DNA of 64,000 nt. Source: Yaniella halotolerans DSM 15476 (lineage in GTDB: Bacteria; Actinomycetota; Actinomycetes; Actinomycetales; Micrococcaceae). Position 1 is the stretch's first letter, and each line of letters begins with the position of its first letter. The stretch covers positions 248,001 through 312,000 of the forward strand of contig NZ_ATVQ01000002.1 of NCBI RefSeq assembly GCF_000420805.1. The letters are read 5' to 3'. Positions 25,507 to 35,839 of this stretch are shown piece after piece. The notes below the pieces were generated by a model that worked only from the letters and a program-made list of their open reading frames with translations, had not been told where the DNA came from and made no database searches. A program made the translations under genes and the position numbers.

Positions 25507-26256
25507 CTAGTTCTTAGATCCGCTTGCTGCTATGAGTGATGCGTGCGCAGCCCGTCCCAATGGTACGTGTGTGTTGCACACGTGGCCACCGGTGGGCATC
25601 GTCGATAGTCGTCGGACGTCTACTTGTAGTAAACGCGCAAATAGGTCAGTTTCTTCCTCACAGAATTGCGGAAACTCTCCGGCAAGTTCTTGAATCGGGC
25701 AGTGGCCCTGGCAAATCTGAGCTGCGCGAAGTGTCGTTACTTTAGCCGCGCGACCAGCCCGACGGGTCGTTGCGGCAAAACCTAGATCGGCAAGTACAGC
25801 CGTCAAGGTCTGAATCCGGTCATTCAGCATGGCATCTTGTGGCAGCTGTTGATAAAAGCGTGTTTCGATGTCTGCGAAGTATTTGCGGGCGAACCCCCGC
25901 AGTGCTTCCTGACCACCCAGTTCTACGAGTGTAGACATTGCTTCGGAAGCAACGCCCAAATAATCGTCGCCAAGTTCCACCTGTCCCTGATGGGTCACGA
26001 CGTAGCGTCGAGATGGACGACCTGCCCCACGCTGCGACCCCGAGACAGCTTTGACCTCTACCAGACCCTCTTCTTCTAGAGTGTCGAGGTGGCGACGTAC
26101 GGCAGCTGCGGTCAAGTCAAGTTCTTTGCCAATGGTCGCTGCGCTCACCGGTCCCTGGGACAGGACGGCATGCATGACCTTTTCGCGGGTCGTATGCGAT
26201 GATCCGTTACCGGCCGTTGGGCCGTCCGATGGGGCGTCTGCGAAATTAGTAACCAT
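25507..26256 (-). CDS. sufR: Fe-S cluster-sensing repressor SufR
   Basis: 249 residues. A DeoR/ArsR-type winged helix at about residues 25-85 (ATIGKELDLTAAAVRRHLDTL) is followed by a C-terminal cysteine set C182-x3-C186-x12-C199 and C227. This pattern carries the Fe-S cluster in SufR/Rv1460-type regulators. Holo-SufR represses the suf operon, and loss of the cluster relieves repression. It is the first gene of the operon; AGGA stands 6 bases before the ATG and a consensus TATAAT lies just upstream. Confidence 0.9.
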   Translation of the reverse strand: MVTNFADAPSDGPTAGNGSSHTTREKVMHAVLSQGPVSAATIGKELDLTAAAVRRHLDTLEEEGLVEVKAVSGSQRGAGRPSRRYVVTHQGQVELGDDYLGVASEAMSTLVELGGQEALRGFARKYFADIETRFYQQLPQDAMLNDRIQTLTAVLADLGFAATTRRAGRAAKVTTLRAAQICQGHCPIQELAGEFPQFCEEETDLFARLLQVDVRRLSTMPTGGHVCNTHVPLGRAAHASLIAASGSKN

Positions 26257-26267
26257 TGTATGTCCTA

Positions 26268-26273
26268 ATTATA
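26268..26273 (-). promoter_or_regulatory. -10 element of the sufR-suf promoter
   Basis: On the minus strand this reads TATAAT, a perfect -10, 11 bases before the sufR ATG. The corresponding -35 region is poor, which would suit a regulated promoter. The SufR operator itself could not be assigned with confidence. Confidence 0.55.
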
Positions 26274-26448
26274 GACGAGATCTTGGGTTTGGCCACCCGG
26301 CGAGTTGTATTACTGGTCATAGTCGCTGTGATTTTGCTGACGGCCAATGTCAGCCGTCGCGGTATGGTCAGTGCACCGGTGATCTGTGGATAGACTAAGG
26401 GCCGTGTTTACAGTCATTATTTGCTCGAGCTTTGTGAGTTCATAGTTC

Positions 26449-27378
26449 ATGCTGTCGTTAACGAATGTTCATCGCGATGTCCCAACACGTAGCGGTCGCT
26501 TTCAGATCCTCAAAGGCGTGAGCTTCGAAGCCAAGGTTGGTGAGGTTACCGCGCTATTAGGGCCTAATGGCGCTGGTAAAACAACCACCCTGTCAATTGC
26601 GCAAGGCATTGATAAGGCAAGCTCCGGAACCGTAAGACTCTTGGGTGCTAACCCATACCGAGCGGGCGCGGGTCTACGGAGCCAAGTCGGGGTCATGCTG
26701 CAAGAAGGCGGTCTGCCCATGGCCGTCACAGGTGAGCGACTCCTCCATCATTTGACCAGGCTGTATCAAGCCCCGGCCGACATTGAGGCTTTGATGGATC
26801 GTTTGCAGATCCATGAGTTCAAGAATCGCCAGATTCGGAGACTCTCGGGAGGCCAGCGGCAGCGGCTAGGAATGGCCGCAGCACTTGTTGGCCGGCCCCG
26901 CGTTGTCTTCCTCGATGAACCGTCAGCTGGTCTGGACCCTGCATCACGCCTCATTGTCTTTGAACTTATCGAAGAGCTCAAGGCGTCTGGCGTGTGCATC
27001 ATATTGACGACGCACCTCCTGGAGGACGCGCAACGCCTGGCCGATCATGTTGTCCTCATCCGTGAAGGCCTTGTTGAGGCGGCGGGTAGCGTTGAAGAAT
27101 TGACTGCCACAGAGCTTCGTCCACCATTGACATTCCGAACGTCACGGTCACTTACCGAAGAACAGCGGGCCGATTTTCCCGCGCACCTGACACTGTTGCA
27201 GGGTTCTTCCTCTGCGAAGTTTGGCGTCTGGCGCGTCACCGGCGTACAAGGACCGGCTGACCTCCATGCTGTGACTGGTTGGTGGTTACGCCACGATTTA
27301 ATGCCCACCGACATGGGATTGTCCGGAAAATCCCTCGAGGACGTATTTTGGGAGCTTACGACACATGACAAGGCTTGA
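26449..27378 (+). CDS. ABC transporter ATP-binding protein
   Basis: 309 residues: an N-terminal ATPase domain with GPNGAGKTT (about residue 39), LSGGQRQR, VVFLDEPSAGLDP and the switch His of TTHLLED, then a ~90-residue C-terminal extension as in DrrA/CcmA-like exporters. It pairs with the overlapping permease (14-base overlap) to form an ABC-2-type exporter. In actinobacteria this pair is regularly found next to sufR and ctaA, as in the mycobacterial Rv1456c-Rv1460 region; its substrate is not known. It diverges from sufR. Confidence 0.88.
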   Translation: MLSLTNVHRDVPTRSGRFQILKGVSFEAKVGEVTALLGPNGAGKTTTLSIAQGIDKASSGTVRLLGANPYRAGAGLRSQVGVMLQEGGLPMAVTGERLLHHLTRLYQAPADIEALMDRLQIHEFKNRQIRRLSGGQRQRLGMAAALVGRPRVVFLDEPSAGLDPASRLIVFELIEELKASGVCIILTTHLLEDAQRLADHVVLIREGLVEAAGSVEELTATELRPPLTFRTSRSLTEEQRADFPAHLTLLQGSSSAKFGVWRVTGVQGPADLHAVTGWWLRHDLMPTDMGLSGKSLEDVFWELTTHDKA

Positions 27379-28135
27379 TCTCACTCCGGTCGAAGCACCG
27401 CATTCCTCTTCCCTGCTTTCCAAGGTTATAGCGCAAGGACGGTACGAAACACGTATCACCATGACGAATGGTGAACAGCTACTCGTATCAATCATCCTTC
27501 CTCTCCTGGCGCTAACCGGACTGTTCGTCACTGGGCTCTTCGACACCGCTGATGGACCTTCAACCATCGATATAGCGACACCCGGGGTCTTAGCGCTATC
27601 GGTGTTATCCTCCGGCCTGACCGGCCAGGGGATTGCCACGGGATTTGATCGTAGATATGGCGTCCTACAATACTTGGCGACTACTCCCCTAGGGCCTATC
27701 GGCTTGCTGATGGGCAAAGTGCTCGCTGTGCTGATGGTACAAGTGACGCAGGTGGTAGTGCTTGGCGGCGCTGCAGTGTTAATGGGCTGGAGCCCTCATC
27801 TTGCTGGACTGGGGATCGCGGCATTGTTCATCGTGCTCGGAGCAATGGCCTTTACTGGTCTGGGGTTGTTTATCGCCGGCACAGTTCGACCGGAAGCAAC
27901 TCTCGCGCTGACCAACCTTCTATGGGTCATTCTCGGCGCAGTAGGAGGCGTCGTCTTTCCAGTAGCTGATTTCGCGGGCAGCGTTGTTATTGAGTTTCTA
28001 CCCTCTGCTGCCCTTGGAAATGGGCTGAGATCTGCGCTGATAGATGGAAGTTTTGACGCCACCGCATTTGTCATCTTGACTCTTTGGGGAATCATTTTAA
28101 GCGTGGGCACTATACGCTGGTTTAAGTGGCGTTAA
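27365..28135 (+). CDS. ABC-2 type transporter permease
   Basis: 256 residues with about six transmembrane helices (near 40-60, 75-95, 110-135, 143-168, 175-198 and 228-248) and no ATPase motif. The ATG lies inside the end of the ATPase gene, so translation is coupled. Partner of the preceding ATPase. Haem A synthase follows after 60 bases, suggesting that the exporter is connected with the respiratory membrane; this is inferred from conserved neighbourhood only. Confidence 0.85.
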   Translation: MTRLDLTPVEAPHSSSLLSKVIAQGRYETRITMTNGEQLLVSIILPLLALTGLFVTGLFDTADGPSTIDIATPGVLALSVLSSGLTGQGIATGFDRRYGVLQYLATTPLGPIGLLMGKVLAVLMVQVTQVVVLGGAAVLMGWSPHLAGLGIAALFIVLGAMAFTGLGLFIAGTVRPEATLALTNLLWVILGAVGGVVFPVADFAGSVVIEFLPSAALGNGLRSALIDGSFDATAFVILTLWGIILSVGTIRWFKWR

Positions 28136-28195
28136 CACAACACCGCGTCATGGATGCTCACTCGGCACCTGACAATTCAAATAGAGGATACTTTC

Positions 28196-29212
28196 ATGAC
28201 AACTGCAGGCGACCAGGCGACTCGTCGGTGGTCCGATGCTCTGATGCCTCGCACCTTCACGCTGTGGACCATGGTGCTGGCTGTAGCTTCCGTCGTATCG
28301 CAAGCCGGGATCATCGTAACGGGTGGGGCAGTTCGGCTAACTGCCTCTGGACTGGGCTGCTCTGAATGGCCCCGCTGTACACCTGAGTCGTATGTGACGA
28401 CCCCGGAGATGGGCATTAACGGTGCTATCGAATTTGGTAACCGTCTCTTGACGTTTGTTCTCGCTGCGATCGCGGTCCTGATGATTTTAGCGCTTTGGCG
28501 GCTTCGCAAGACACATGGCAAGCTCTTTGGAATGTCTCTAGTGCTCGCGCTGGTCATTCCGGCACAGGCCCTTATCGGTGGTATCACCGTTTGGACAGAC
28601 CTCAACCCATGGGTTGTCATGCTGCATTTCCTAGTTTCAGCCTTGATGGTTTCGATCGCCACACTCCTTGCGTATCGGGTCGGTGTTGAACGTCGTGCAC
28701 GCCTAACGAACACCCATGATCGCAAGATCCAAGATGGTGTCACGACGCCGTTGACACGGATTTCTTCGATCACCATCTACATCGCCGGTTGGTTCACATT
28801 AGTTATGGGGACCATTGTTACTGGCTCCGGTCCGCATGGCGGAGATCCAGCTGCACCTCGGCACGAGTTTGATCAACTGCTGGTCACCCGTATGCACGCC
28901 GCACCGGTATATCTCATGGTTGCGCTGACGGTGGTTCTGTTGGTCGTGATGTATCGGCTCCAAACATCGGTGCGTCAGCGTCGTGCAGTATGGTCTTTGG
29001 CGGCAGTGTTGGTTTTCCAAGCCGTCGTTGGTTTCTACCAGCATTTCAATGATTTACCAATTGGCGTTGTATGGATGCACATGTTTGGTATTGGACTCGT
29101 CACGTGGGCCATGACCGTCGTGCTGGACGTGTTCAATTCCAAGTATGAATCTATGCCAACCCAGTACGAAGTAGCTCAAAAAGAGGAACCAGAAACGCTC
29201 ATCCACGCCTAA
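28196..29212 (+). CDS. ctaA: Haem A synthase CtaA (COX15 family)
   Basis: 338 residues and about eight transmembrane helices. Signature features include TGGAVRLTASGLGCSEWPRC with paired cysteines, EFGNRLLTF (a conserved Glu and haem-ligand His region, here N-R-L), a second half with TGSGPHGGDP and TRMHAAPVY, and YQHFNDLPIGVVWMH. It oxidises haem O to haem A for aa3 oxidase. ATG 28196 is chosen because GAGG lies 9 bases upstream; an earlier in-frame ATG at 28154 has none. It ends at a strong bidirectional terminator facing the ctaB unit. Confidence 0.92.
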   Translation: MTTAGDQATRRWSDALMPRTFTLWTMVLAVASVVSQAGIIVTGGAVRLTASGLGCSEWPRCTPESYVTTPEMGINGAIEFGNRLLTFVLAAIAVLMILALWRLRKTHGKLFGMSLVLALVIPAQALIGGITVWTDLNPWVVMLHFLVSALMVSIATLLAYRVGVERRARLTNTHDRKIQDGVTTPLTRISSITIYIAGWFTLVMGTIVTGSGPHGGDPAAPRHEFDQLLVTRMHAAPVYLMVALTVVLLVVMYRLQTSVRQRRAVWSLAAVLVFQAVVGFYQHFNDLPIGVVWMHMFGIGLVTWAMTVVLDVFNSKYESMPTQYEVAQKEEPETLIHA

Positions 29213-29229
29213 GTACTATTTGGGCAAAC

Positions 29230-29272
29230 AAGAACCGCCATCCTGAAGAAGATTCAAGATGGCGGTTCTTTT
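29230..29272. terminator. Terminator after ctaA (bidirectional)
   Basis: A perfect 13-bp stem AAGAACCGCCATC / GATGGCGGTTCTT with a 15-base loop, ending in TTTT on the plus strand. It lies between the convergent ctaA and lipoprotein genes. Confidence 0.9.
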
Positions 29273-29296
29273 GTGCTTAGAAACAAGGCAGAAATC

Positions 29297-29836
29297 TTAC
29301 TGCCCTAGTCCGTCGGACGGTGCCGAGTCATCGTCAGCGTCTTCAACAGGCTCCTCTTGTTGATTGGCGTCCGTGACGACTTCCTCATACCAAAGATCGG
29401 AAATACGTCCGGTGTCATCGACCTGTACATGTAGATCTAACGGAGCAGAGGTGAGGTCTGGAGCCAACCGGGTGACGCCGTAGTTCTCTTCTGGTTCCGT
29501 ATATTCAGCTGGAACGAAAGGCAAAGACGGTCGGAGTTCGGAATTGATCGTCCCTACCAGAGAATCGACGGGGATTTCTTCACTCATCTCAGGTGAAACG
29601 AGTGGATACCAGTCTTGTTTATTGATCGATCGAGTGCCATTGATTTCGTTGACGATCCACTCGGACATGTTGCCAACTTCGGTATCTGGGAAACTGATTT
29701 CCTCAACGTGGGTTGGCGCAGACCCGCGGTCAGGCAGTGTGTCAGCGATCTCCGGGTCGGCAACACAGCCTGTGAGAGACAGCGTGACAGCGGTGAAGGT
29801 CGTGAGAAGTATGGTGCGTGTTTTTGAAAGTTGCAT
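29297..29836 (-). CDS. Hypothetical lipoprotein next to ctaB
   Basis: 179 residues. A lysine/arginine start, a hydrophobic stretch and the lipobox L-T-G-C at residues 21-24 mark it as an exported lipoprotein. The mature part is acidic, with a central domain of about 100 residues (EWIVNEINGTRSI to DLWYEEV) and an Asp/Glu-rich tail. It resembles small NTF2-like or DUF-type lipoproteins but could not be assigned to a family. It starts 2 bases after the ctaB stop, so it is probably cotranscribed with it; a role near haem or oxidase assembly is conceivable. Confidence 0.72.
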   Translation of the reverse strand: MQLSKTRTILLTTFTAVTLSLTGCVADPEIADTLPDRGSAPTHVEEISFPDTEVGNMSEWIVNEINGTRSINKQDWYPLVSPEMSEEIPVDSLVGTINSELRPSLPFVPAEYTEPEENYGVTRLAPDLTSAPLDLHVQVDDTGRISDLWYEEVVTDANQQEEPVEDADDDSAPSDGLGQ

Positions 29837-29838
29837 AG

Positions 29839-30831
29839 TTAGGGCGCAGTAACCATTTCACCCATCAGCGGTGAGCCGACGAATGGATCCACGGCTAGCG
29901 CAACAAAGATCAGGGTGAGATAGGTAATCGAAAGGTGAAAGACTCGCATTGCTTTCTTATCGGTGAAATCCGGACGTTGCGAGTCGCGGTAAAGCTTGTG
30001 TGCCTCATAAATGAACCAACCGCCCGAAACGGCTGCGGTGGCGGTGTAAACAACGCCAGCCCATCCCATCGGAACAAGCAGTAGTGAGAAAATCACCGTC
30101 GCCCAGGTATAGAGAACGACCTGTGACGAGACCCGACGAGATGTGGCAATCGCACCCAACATGGGGACGTCGACTTCTTGATAATCCTCTTTATACTTCA
30201 AGGACAGTGGCCAGTAGTGCGGTGGAGTCCACAGGAAGATAACCACAAACAGAACTACAGCGGGCCATTCGATGGTGCCTCGAACGGCAGCCCAAGCGAT
30301 CAACACTGGGAAGGCCCCAGCGAGTCCTCCCCAGATAATATTTTGCTGGGTACGACGTTTTAGGATCAAGGAGTAAATGACCACATAAAAGAAGATGGCG
30401 GCAATGCCAAAGGCTGTTGCAAGCCAGTTGGTGCCGAGTGCCAAGAGACCGATCGAGGCAACCGTCAGGACCCATGAGAAGATCAAAGCTTCCCGGGGTG
30501 TAACTTCTCCGGTAACCAACGGACGGTTTTTGGTCCGCTCCATGTACTGATCGATATCACGGTCGATGTAACAGTTAAACGAGCTCGAAGCCCCTGCGGC
30601 AAGCGCTCCGCCGAGCATGGTGGCAAACACGGTCCAAAGTTCGGGCCAACCACGTTCTGCAAGAATCATGGTTGGAAGCGTGGTGACCAACAACAATTCC
30701 ATGACACGCGGCTTGGTGAGCGAAATATACGCTTTTGCCTTGCGTCGAAATCCGATCTTCTGTCGAGTCGACTCCGGTGCAATGGCGGGCGTAGTACCCT
30801 GAGTGGCGGCGGACTCTAACGATGTTGACAT
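29839..30831 (-). CDS. ctaB: Protohaem IX farnesyltransferase (haem O synthase)
   Basis: 330 residues of the UbiA prenyltransferase superfamily with about nine helices. The first Asp-rich motif is [19 protein letters not shown] and the second conserved region is the [10 protein letters not shown] segment. It farnesylates haem B to haem O, the substrate of CtaA. ATG 30831 is taken as start (preceded by a GAGAG purine stretch); a TTG one codon earlier is possible. It diverges from tkt across about 200 bases that must hold both promoters. Confidence 0.94.
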   Translation of the reverse strand: MSTSLESAATQGTTPAIAPESTRQKIGFRRKAKAYISLTKPRVMELLLVTTLPTMILAERGWPELWTVFATMLGGALAAGASSSFNCYIDRDIDQYMERTKNRPLVTGEVTPREALIFSWVLTVASIGLLALGTNWLATAFGIAAIFFYVVIYSLILKRRTQQNIIWGGLAGAFPVLIAWAAVRGTIEWPAVVLFVVIFLWTPPHYWPLSLKYKEDYQEVDVPMLGAIATSRRVSSQVVLYTWATVIFSLLLVPMGWAGVVYTATAAVSGGWFIYEAHKLYRDSQRPDFTDKKAMRVFHLSITYLTLIFVALAVDPFVGSPLMGEMVTAP

Positions 30832-31034
30832 CAATACTCTCGAGTTCTAAGTAACAAGTAAGTAAATCTTTGGAAACCGAATCGTGTCGGCACTCCTCTA
30901 TCTAGTGTAGCTGTTGTGTATTGCCCTGCGTGCAAATCTTGGCGTATGGAAGCGTTTGCCCGGTAAGCTTAGAATGAGTCTCTGCAACATCACGGTAAAG
31001 AACTCAAACTTAGTTACCTTCAGGAAGGCAATTC

Positions 31035-33182
31035 GTGGCCCCCACTGTTTCAAACCCAGCCGATTCGACTTTCGCACTCAACCGCCACCTTCCAGCGCGT
31101 CAGTATGTTTATTCTGACAAGGATCAACGCGTAGTCGATACGCTACGAGTCTTAGCTGCCGATGCCGTCGAAAAAGTTGGTTCAGGACACCCCGGCACTG
31201 CTTTTTCGCTTTCGCCTGTTGCGTGGCAACTCTTTCAGAATGTCATGCATTTTGATCCGGCTGATCAGCACTGGCAGGGGCGCGACCGTTTCGTCCTCTC
31301 CCCCGGCCATACGTCGTTGACCCTATACCTCCAACTCTTTGCTGCGGGAGCTGGCTTAGAGATGGAAGACCTTCAGGCGCTACGAACCTGGGGTTCGAAA
31401 ACACCGGGACACCCTGAGTACGGCGATACTGATCATGTGGAGATCACAACTGGTCCTCTAGGACAGGGACTAGCCTCAGCAGTAGGGTTTGCATACGACC
31501 AGCGCAGAATTCGTGGTTTGATGGACCCCGACGCACCCGCAGGGACCTCTCCATTTGATCATCATGTTTATGTGATCGCATCGGACGGGGACTTGCAGGA
31601 AGGTGTTACCTCCGAAGCTTCGTCCCTGGCCGGCACCCAGGAACTTGGCAACCTTATTGTCATATGGGACGACAACAAGATCTCTATTGAAGATGACACT
31701 GACATTGCTTTCAACGAAAACGTTGAGCAGCGGTATGAAGCTTACGGTTGGCATGTCCAACGGATTGACTGGCTTCAGACCGGCGACTATGTCGAAGACA
31801 CCGAGGCTCTCTATGAAGCGATCGCTAATGCGAAACACGAAACTGATAAGCCTTCCCTGATTTCCTTGCGTACTATTATCGGCTGGCCATCACCAAAGAA
31901 GCAGAATACCGGTGGCATTCATGGTGCAAAACTGGGCACCGAGGAACTTGCGGGGCTGAAAGAAGTCCTGGGCTTTAATACCGAGGAACACTTTGTCATG
32001 GACGAAGCGCTACTAGCCCACTCCCGCAGCGTTGGAGAGCGTTCCGCTGAGTACCGCAAAACTTGGGAAGAGGCCTATCAGTCCTGGCGTGCTGATAACC
32101 CAGACCGGGCGAAACTTTATGATCGTCTCGTTGCACAGGAACTGCCAGAAAACTTTGATGATGCCTTCCCTACCTTCGAGCCAGCAGACGGCACTATGGC
32201 AACCCGTGCAGCTTCCGGCAAGGTCCTCAGCGGTCTTGCAGAGGTCATGCCAGAGCTCTGGGGTGGCTCCGCTGACCTCGCTGGTTCAAATAATACGACC
32301 ATGGCGGGCGAACCATCCTTCTTGCCGGTTGATCGTCAAACCACAACGTGGTCGGGTCATCCATACGGCCGGACCTTGCATTTTGGTATTCGCGAACACG
32401 CCTCGGGATCTATCGTTAATGGCATCACCCTGGGTGGGATGACGCGTGGCTATGCTGGAACCTTCCTCATCTTCTCGGACTACATGCGTCCTGCGGTGCG
32501 ACTCTCTGCACTGATGGGTGTCCCCTCGATCTTCGTGTGGACGCATGACTCTATCGGTCTCGGTGAAGACGGTCCGACACACCAACCCGTGGAGCACCTG
32601 GCAGCCTTGCGTGCGATTCCAAATTTGGATGTCGTTCGTCCGGCTGATGCCAATGAGGTTTCGGTTGCGTGGAAGACGATCTTGTCACAGCGCGAACGTC
32701 CGTCCGGACTGATCCTGTCCCGTCAGGGGCTGCCGGTCTTTGACCGGAGTCAGGAAGCTTTCCACTCTGCAGATGGTGTTGCCCGTGGAGCGTATACGCT
32801 CGTCGAAGCCACCAATGAATCAGGCGAGACTGCACCAGACGTCGTACTCATCGGTACCGGATCCGAAGTACAGCTTGCTGTCGAAGCCCGTGAAACCCTG
32901 CAAAGTCAAGGCATTGCCACTCGCGTAGTTTCTGCGCCGTCATTGGAGTGGTTCGATGCCCAGGATGCTTCCTACCGCACAGCGGTACTTCCGACAGACA
33001 CTCTGACAGTCTCCGTTGAAGCTGGTGTGGAGCAGGGATGGCAGAAGTACACCAGTGGCGACGGTCATTCAGTATCACTTGAACACTTCGGTGCATCTGC
33101 TGACTATCAAACCTTGTTCACGCAGTTCGGCATCACCGCTGACGCACTCGTGGCAAAAGTCCAAAGCCTCTACAACGCCTAA
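31035..33182 (+). CDS. tkt: Transketolase
   Basis: 715 residues with the complete domain set: the thiamine diphosphate domain (GSGHPG, GPLGQG, SDGDLQEG with the metal-binding Asp), the pyrimidine domain (GIREHASG with the catalytic Glu) and a C-terminal domain. It transfers C2 units in the non-oxidative pentose phosphate pathway. The start is GTG 31035, preceded by AGGAAGG 7 bases upstream. It forms an operon with tal. A TAGAAT hexamer near 30970 could be its -10. Confidence 0.95.
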   Translation: MAPTVSNPADSTFALNRHLPARQYVYSDKDQRVVDTLRVLAADAVEKVGSGHPGTAFSLSPVAWQLFQNVMHFDPADQHWQGRDRFVLSPGHTSLTLYLQLFAAGAGLEMEDLQALRTWGSKTPGHPEYGDTDHVEITTGPLGQGLASAVGFAYDQRRIRGLMDPDAPAGTSPFDHHVYVIASDGDLQEGVTSEASSLAGTQELGNLIVIWDDNKISIEDDTDIAFNENVEQRYEAYGWHVQRIDWLQTGDYVEDTEALYEAIANAKHETDKPSLISLRTIIGWPSPKKQNTGGIHGAKLGTEELAGLKEVLGFNTEEHFVMDEALLAHSRSVGERSAEYRKTWEEAYQSWRADNPDRAKLYDRLVAQELPENFDDAFPTFEPADGTMATRAASGKVLSGLAEVMPELWGGSADLAGSNNTTMAGEPSFLPVDRQTTTWSGHPYGRTLHFGIREHASGSIVNGITLGGMTRGYAGTFLIFSDYMRPAVRLSALMGVPSIFVWTHDSIGLGEDGPTHQPVEHLAALRAIPNLDVVRPADANEVSVAWKTILSQRERPSGLILSRQGLPVFDRSQEAFHSADGVARGAYTLVEATNESGETAPDVVLIGTGSEVQLAVEARETLQSQGIATRVVSAPSLEWFDAQDASYRTAVLPTDTLTVSVEAGVEQGWQKYTSGDGHSVSLEHFGASADYQTLFTQFGITADALVAKVQSLYNA

Positions 33183-33191
33183 GGATTGTTT

Positions 33192-34310
33192 GTGACACAA
33201 AACCAATACACTCAAGCGCTGCATGACGCTGGTGTCTCCCTCTGGCTAGACGATCTCTCGCGGGACCGCATCGATTCGGGTGACCTCCAAAACCTTATCG
33301 ACACGAAGACAATCACCGGGGTGACGACCAATCCGGCGATTTTTGGTAAAGCACTCACTACCGGCGAGGCCTACACCGAACAGTTGTCGAAACTTGCGGC
33401 ATCGGGTGCGGATGCGCAAACCGCAGTCGTCGAAATGACGACCGATGATGTCCGAGCAGCCTGCGACATTATGTCGCCTATTTACCAGAAGAGTAATGGC
33501 TACGACGGCCGCGTATCAATCGAGGTGGATCCTCGTCTTGCCAGAGACACCGACCAGTCCATCGCACAAGCCATCGAGCTAGCAAAGACCGTTAATCGTG
33601 AAAATGTCATGATCAAGATTCCTGGGACCGTGGAGGGGCTCCCGGCGATCTCGAAGGTTCTGGCTGAAGGCATCAGCGTAAATGTCACGTTGATCTTCTC
33701 GCTCTCGCGCTATCGAGAAGTGGTCAACTCGTGGCTGAGCGGTTTAGAAGGTGCACGCGCCAAGGGTTATGACCTGGCAAAAATTCACTCGGTGGCAAGT
33801 TTCTTTGTCTCACGAGTTGATAGTGAAATTGACGCACAACTCGAGGCACTGAAGCTTCCTGCACAAGATGTCATGCAATTGCGTGGCAGAGCTGGAATCG
33901 GCAATGCCCGCCTCGCCTACCGAATCTTCGAGCAGATGCAAGACACTGAACGGTGGCGTCTTCTGGAATCAGCAGGTGCGCGACTGCAGCGCCCGTTATG
34001 GGCATCGACTGGCACGAAAAACCCAGAGTACTCTGACGTGCGGTATGTCAACGGTCTAGTGGGCGACTATACGGTGAACACGTTGCCGGAAGATACGTTG
34101 AACGCCGTTGCTGACCACGGGGAAATCACGGAACGTCGTATCCCAGACAACTACGCTATGGACGACGATCACCTCGATGACTTAGCACGGGCTGGCATTG
34201 ATTATCACCAGGTGGTAACCAAGCTTGAAGACGAGGGGCTCGAAAAGTTTGTCGATGCATGGAACGCACTGCTAGAGAAGATCCAGCAGCAGCTCGACGC
34301 GCAAGCCTGA
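33192..34310 (+). CDS. tal: Transaldolase
   Basis: 372 residues, the length of the long actinobacterial transaldolases. The Schiff-base lysine lies in ENVMIKIPGT, and the SLWLDDLSRD and TNPAIFGKA segments are typical. It transfers dihydroxyacetone units between sugar phosphates, together with transketolase. The GTG at 33192 is preferred because TAAGGA, which includes the tkt stop, stands 6 bases upstream; the in-frame TTG at 33186 would sit directly on that site. It ends at a long hairpin. Confidence 0.94.
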   Translation: MTQNQYTQALHDAGVSLWLDDLSRDRIDSGDLQNLIDTKTITGVTTNPAIFGKALTTGEAYTEQLSKLAASGADAQTAVVEMTTDDVRAACDIMSPIYQKSNGYDGRVSIEVDPRLARDTDQSIAQAIELAKTVNRENVMIKIPGTVEGLPAISKVLAEGISVNVTLIFSLSRYREVVNSWLSGLEGARAKGYDLAKIHSVASFFVSRVDSEIDAQLEALKLPAQDVMQLRGRAGIGNARLAYRIFEQMQDTERWRLLESAGARLQRPLWASTGTKNPEYSDVRYVNGLVGDYTVNTLPEDTLNAVADHGEITERRIPDNYAMDDDHLDDLARAGIDYHQVVTKLEDEGLEKFVDAWNALLEKIQQQLDAQA

Positions 34311-34352
34311 TCTAAAATTCGGCGCCTCGCGCCAAAGAATAATGCTCATTAA

Positions 34353-34397
34353 ACGGTCGGGCCGCCGCATCAAGAAAAGATGCGGCGGCCCGACCGT
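34353..34397. terminator. Bidirectional terminator between tal and rpf
   Basis: A perfect 19-bp GC-rich stem (ACGGTCGGGCCGC... at 34353-34371 with its complement at 34379-34397) and a 7-base A-rich loop lie between convergent stops. TTTAAA-type tails are present on both sides. Confidence 0.88.
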
Positions 34398-34418
34398 GAG
34401 TTTAAAGCAGCTAGTGCT

Positions 34419-35227
<809 letters not shown>

Positions 35228-35233
35228 TTCGCC

Positions 35234-35261
35234 ACAATACATGTTCATGGTTCGTTATCAA
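35234..35261 (-). promoter_or_regulatory. Promoter of rpf
   Basis: On the minus strand: TTGATA (35261-35256), a 16-base spacer, TATTGT (35239-35234). The predicted start near 35227 puts the first stem of the leader at the very 5' end of the RNA. Confidence 0.6.
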
Positions 35262-35508
35262 AACGTTATAGACCATCTGGTGGGTGCCCGTCGTCACGTT
35301 TTCGGTTTCATGGAAATGGGGCCTCGATAAAATGCCAAGTCACAGCGGGGTATTATCGCTTGAATGTAGGACCTTTTAATGGCCTGTGAATCGTCTCAGA
35401 AAACGCCTAGTGTCCGATACTGGCGTATTTCGTTATGGTTTCGATGCCAAAAGCGCGGTGTAAACGGCGTAGGAGAAGCGTGATATTTCCGAGTTTCGGG
35501 AAATAAAT
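35262..35508. other. Intergenic region without gene, upstream of rpf
   Basis: Between the rpf promoter and the secG terminator no ORF with a ribosome-binding site, tRNA or clear repeat is seen. There are only weak hairpins, for example CGCC/GGCG around 35404-35425. Together with the leader, the secG-rpf gap is 464 bases, the longest gene-free stretch in the window. It may hold binding sites for regulators of rpf. Confidence 0.5.
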
Positions 35509-35539
35509 AACCGGTAGAGCGTGATTCGCTCTACCGGTT
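35509..35539 (-). terminator. Terminator of the pgk-tpiA-secG unit
   Basis: A 12-bp perfect stem (AACCGGTAGAGC / GCTCTACCGGTT) with a 7-base loop, followed on the minus strand by TTATTTATTT. It lies 28 bases after the secG stop and is a classical intrinsic terminator. Confidence 0.9.
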
Positions 35540-35566
35540 TCAACCACAGGGTGGAAGCTTGTTATG

Positions 35567-35815
35567 TTAGAAATCTCCAGAGAAACGCGACATGAGACCT
35601 AAGACGACGATGATGCCGCCCCATAGCAGCGCTAGGGTGACGGTGAGGCGATTTAGGTTTCGTTCTGCGACGCCTGACGAACTCAGGCCACTAGTCACAC
35701 CGCCGCCGAACATGTCGGACATGCCGCCGCCGCGGCCCTTGTGCAGCAGGATGGCAAAGACCAACGAAACTGACACGATCACGAGAATGATCTGGAGCAC
35801 AAGTTCAAAATTCAA
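35567..35815 (-). CDS. secG: Preprotein translocase subunit SecG
   Basis: 82 residues with two transmembrane helices and the SecG loop (HKGRGGGMSDMFGGG) between them. It is the accessory subunit of SecYEG. Last gene of the unit, 24 bases after tpiA, in the same order as in many actinobacteria (pgk-tpiA-secG). Confidence 0.95.
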   Translation of the reverse strand: MNFELVLQIILVIVSVSLVFAILLHKGRGGGMSDMFGGGVTSGLSSSGVAERNLNRLTVTLALLWGGIIVVLGLMSRFSGDF

Positions 35816-35839
35816 CGGGTATTTTCCATTCTTCGTTGT

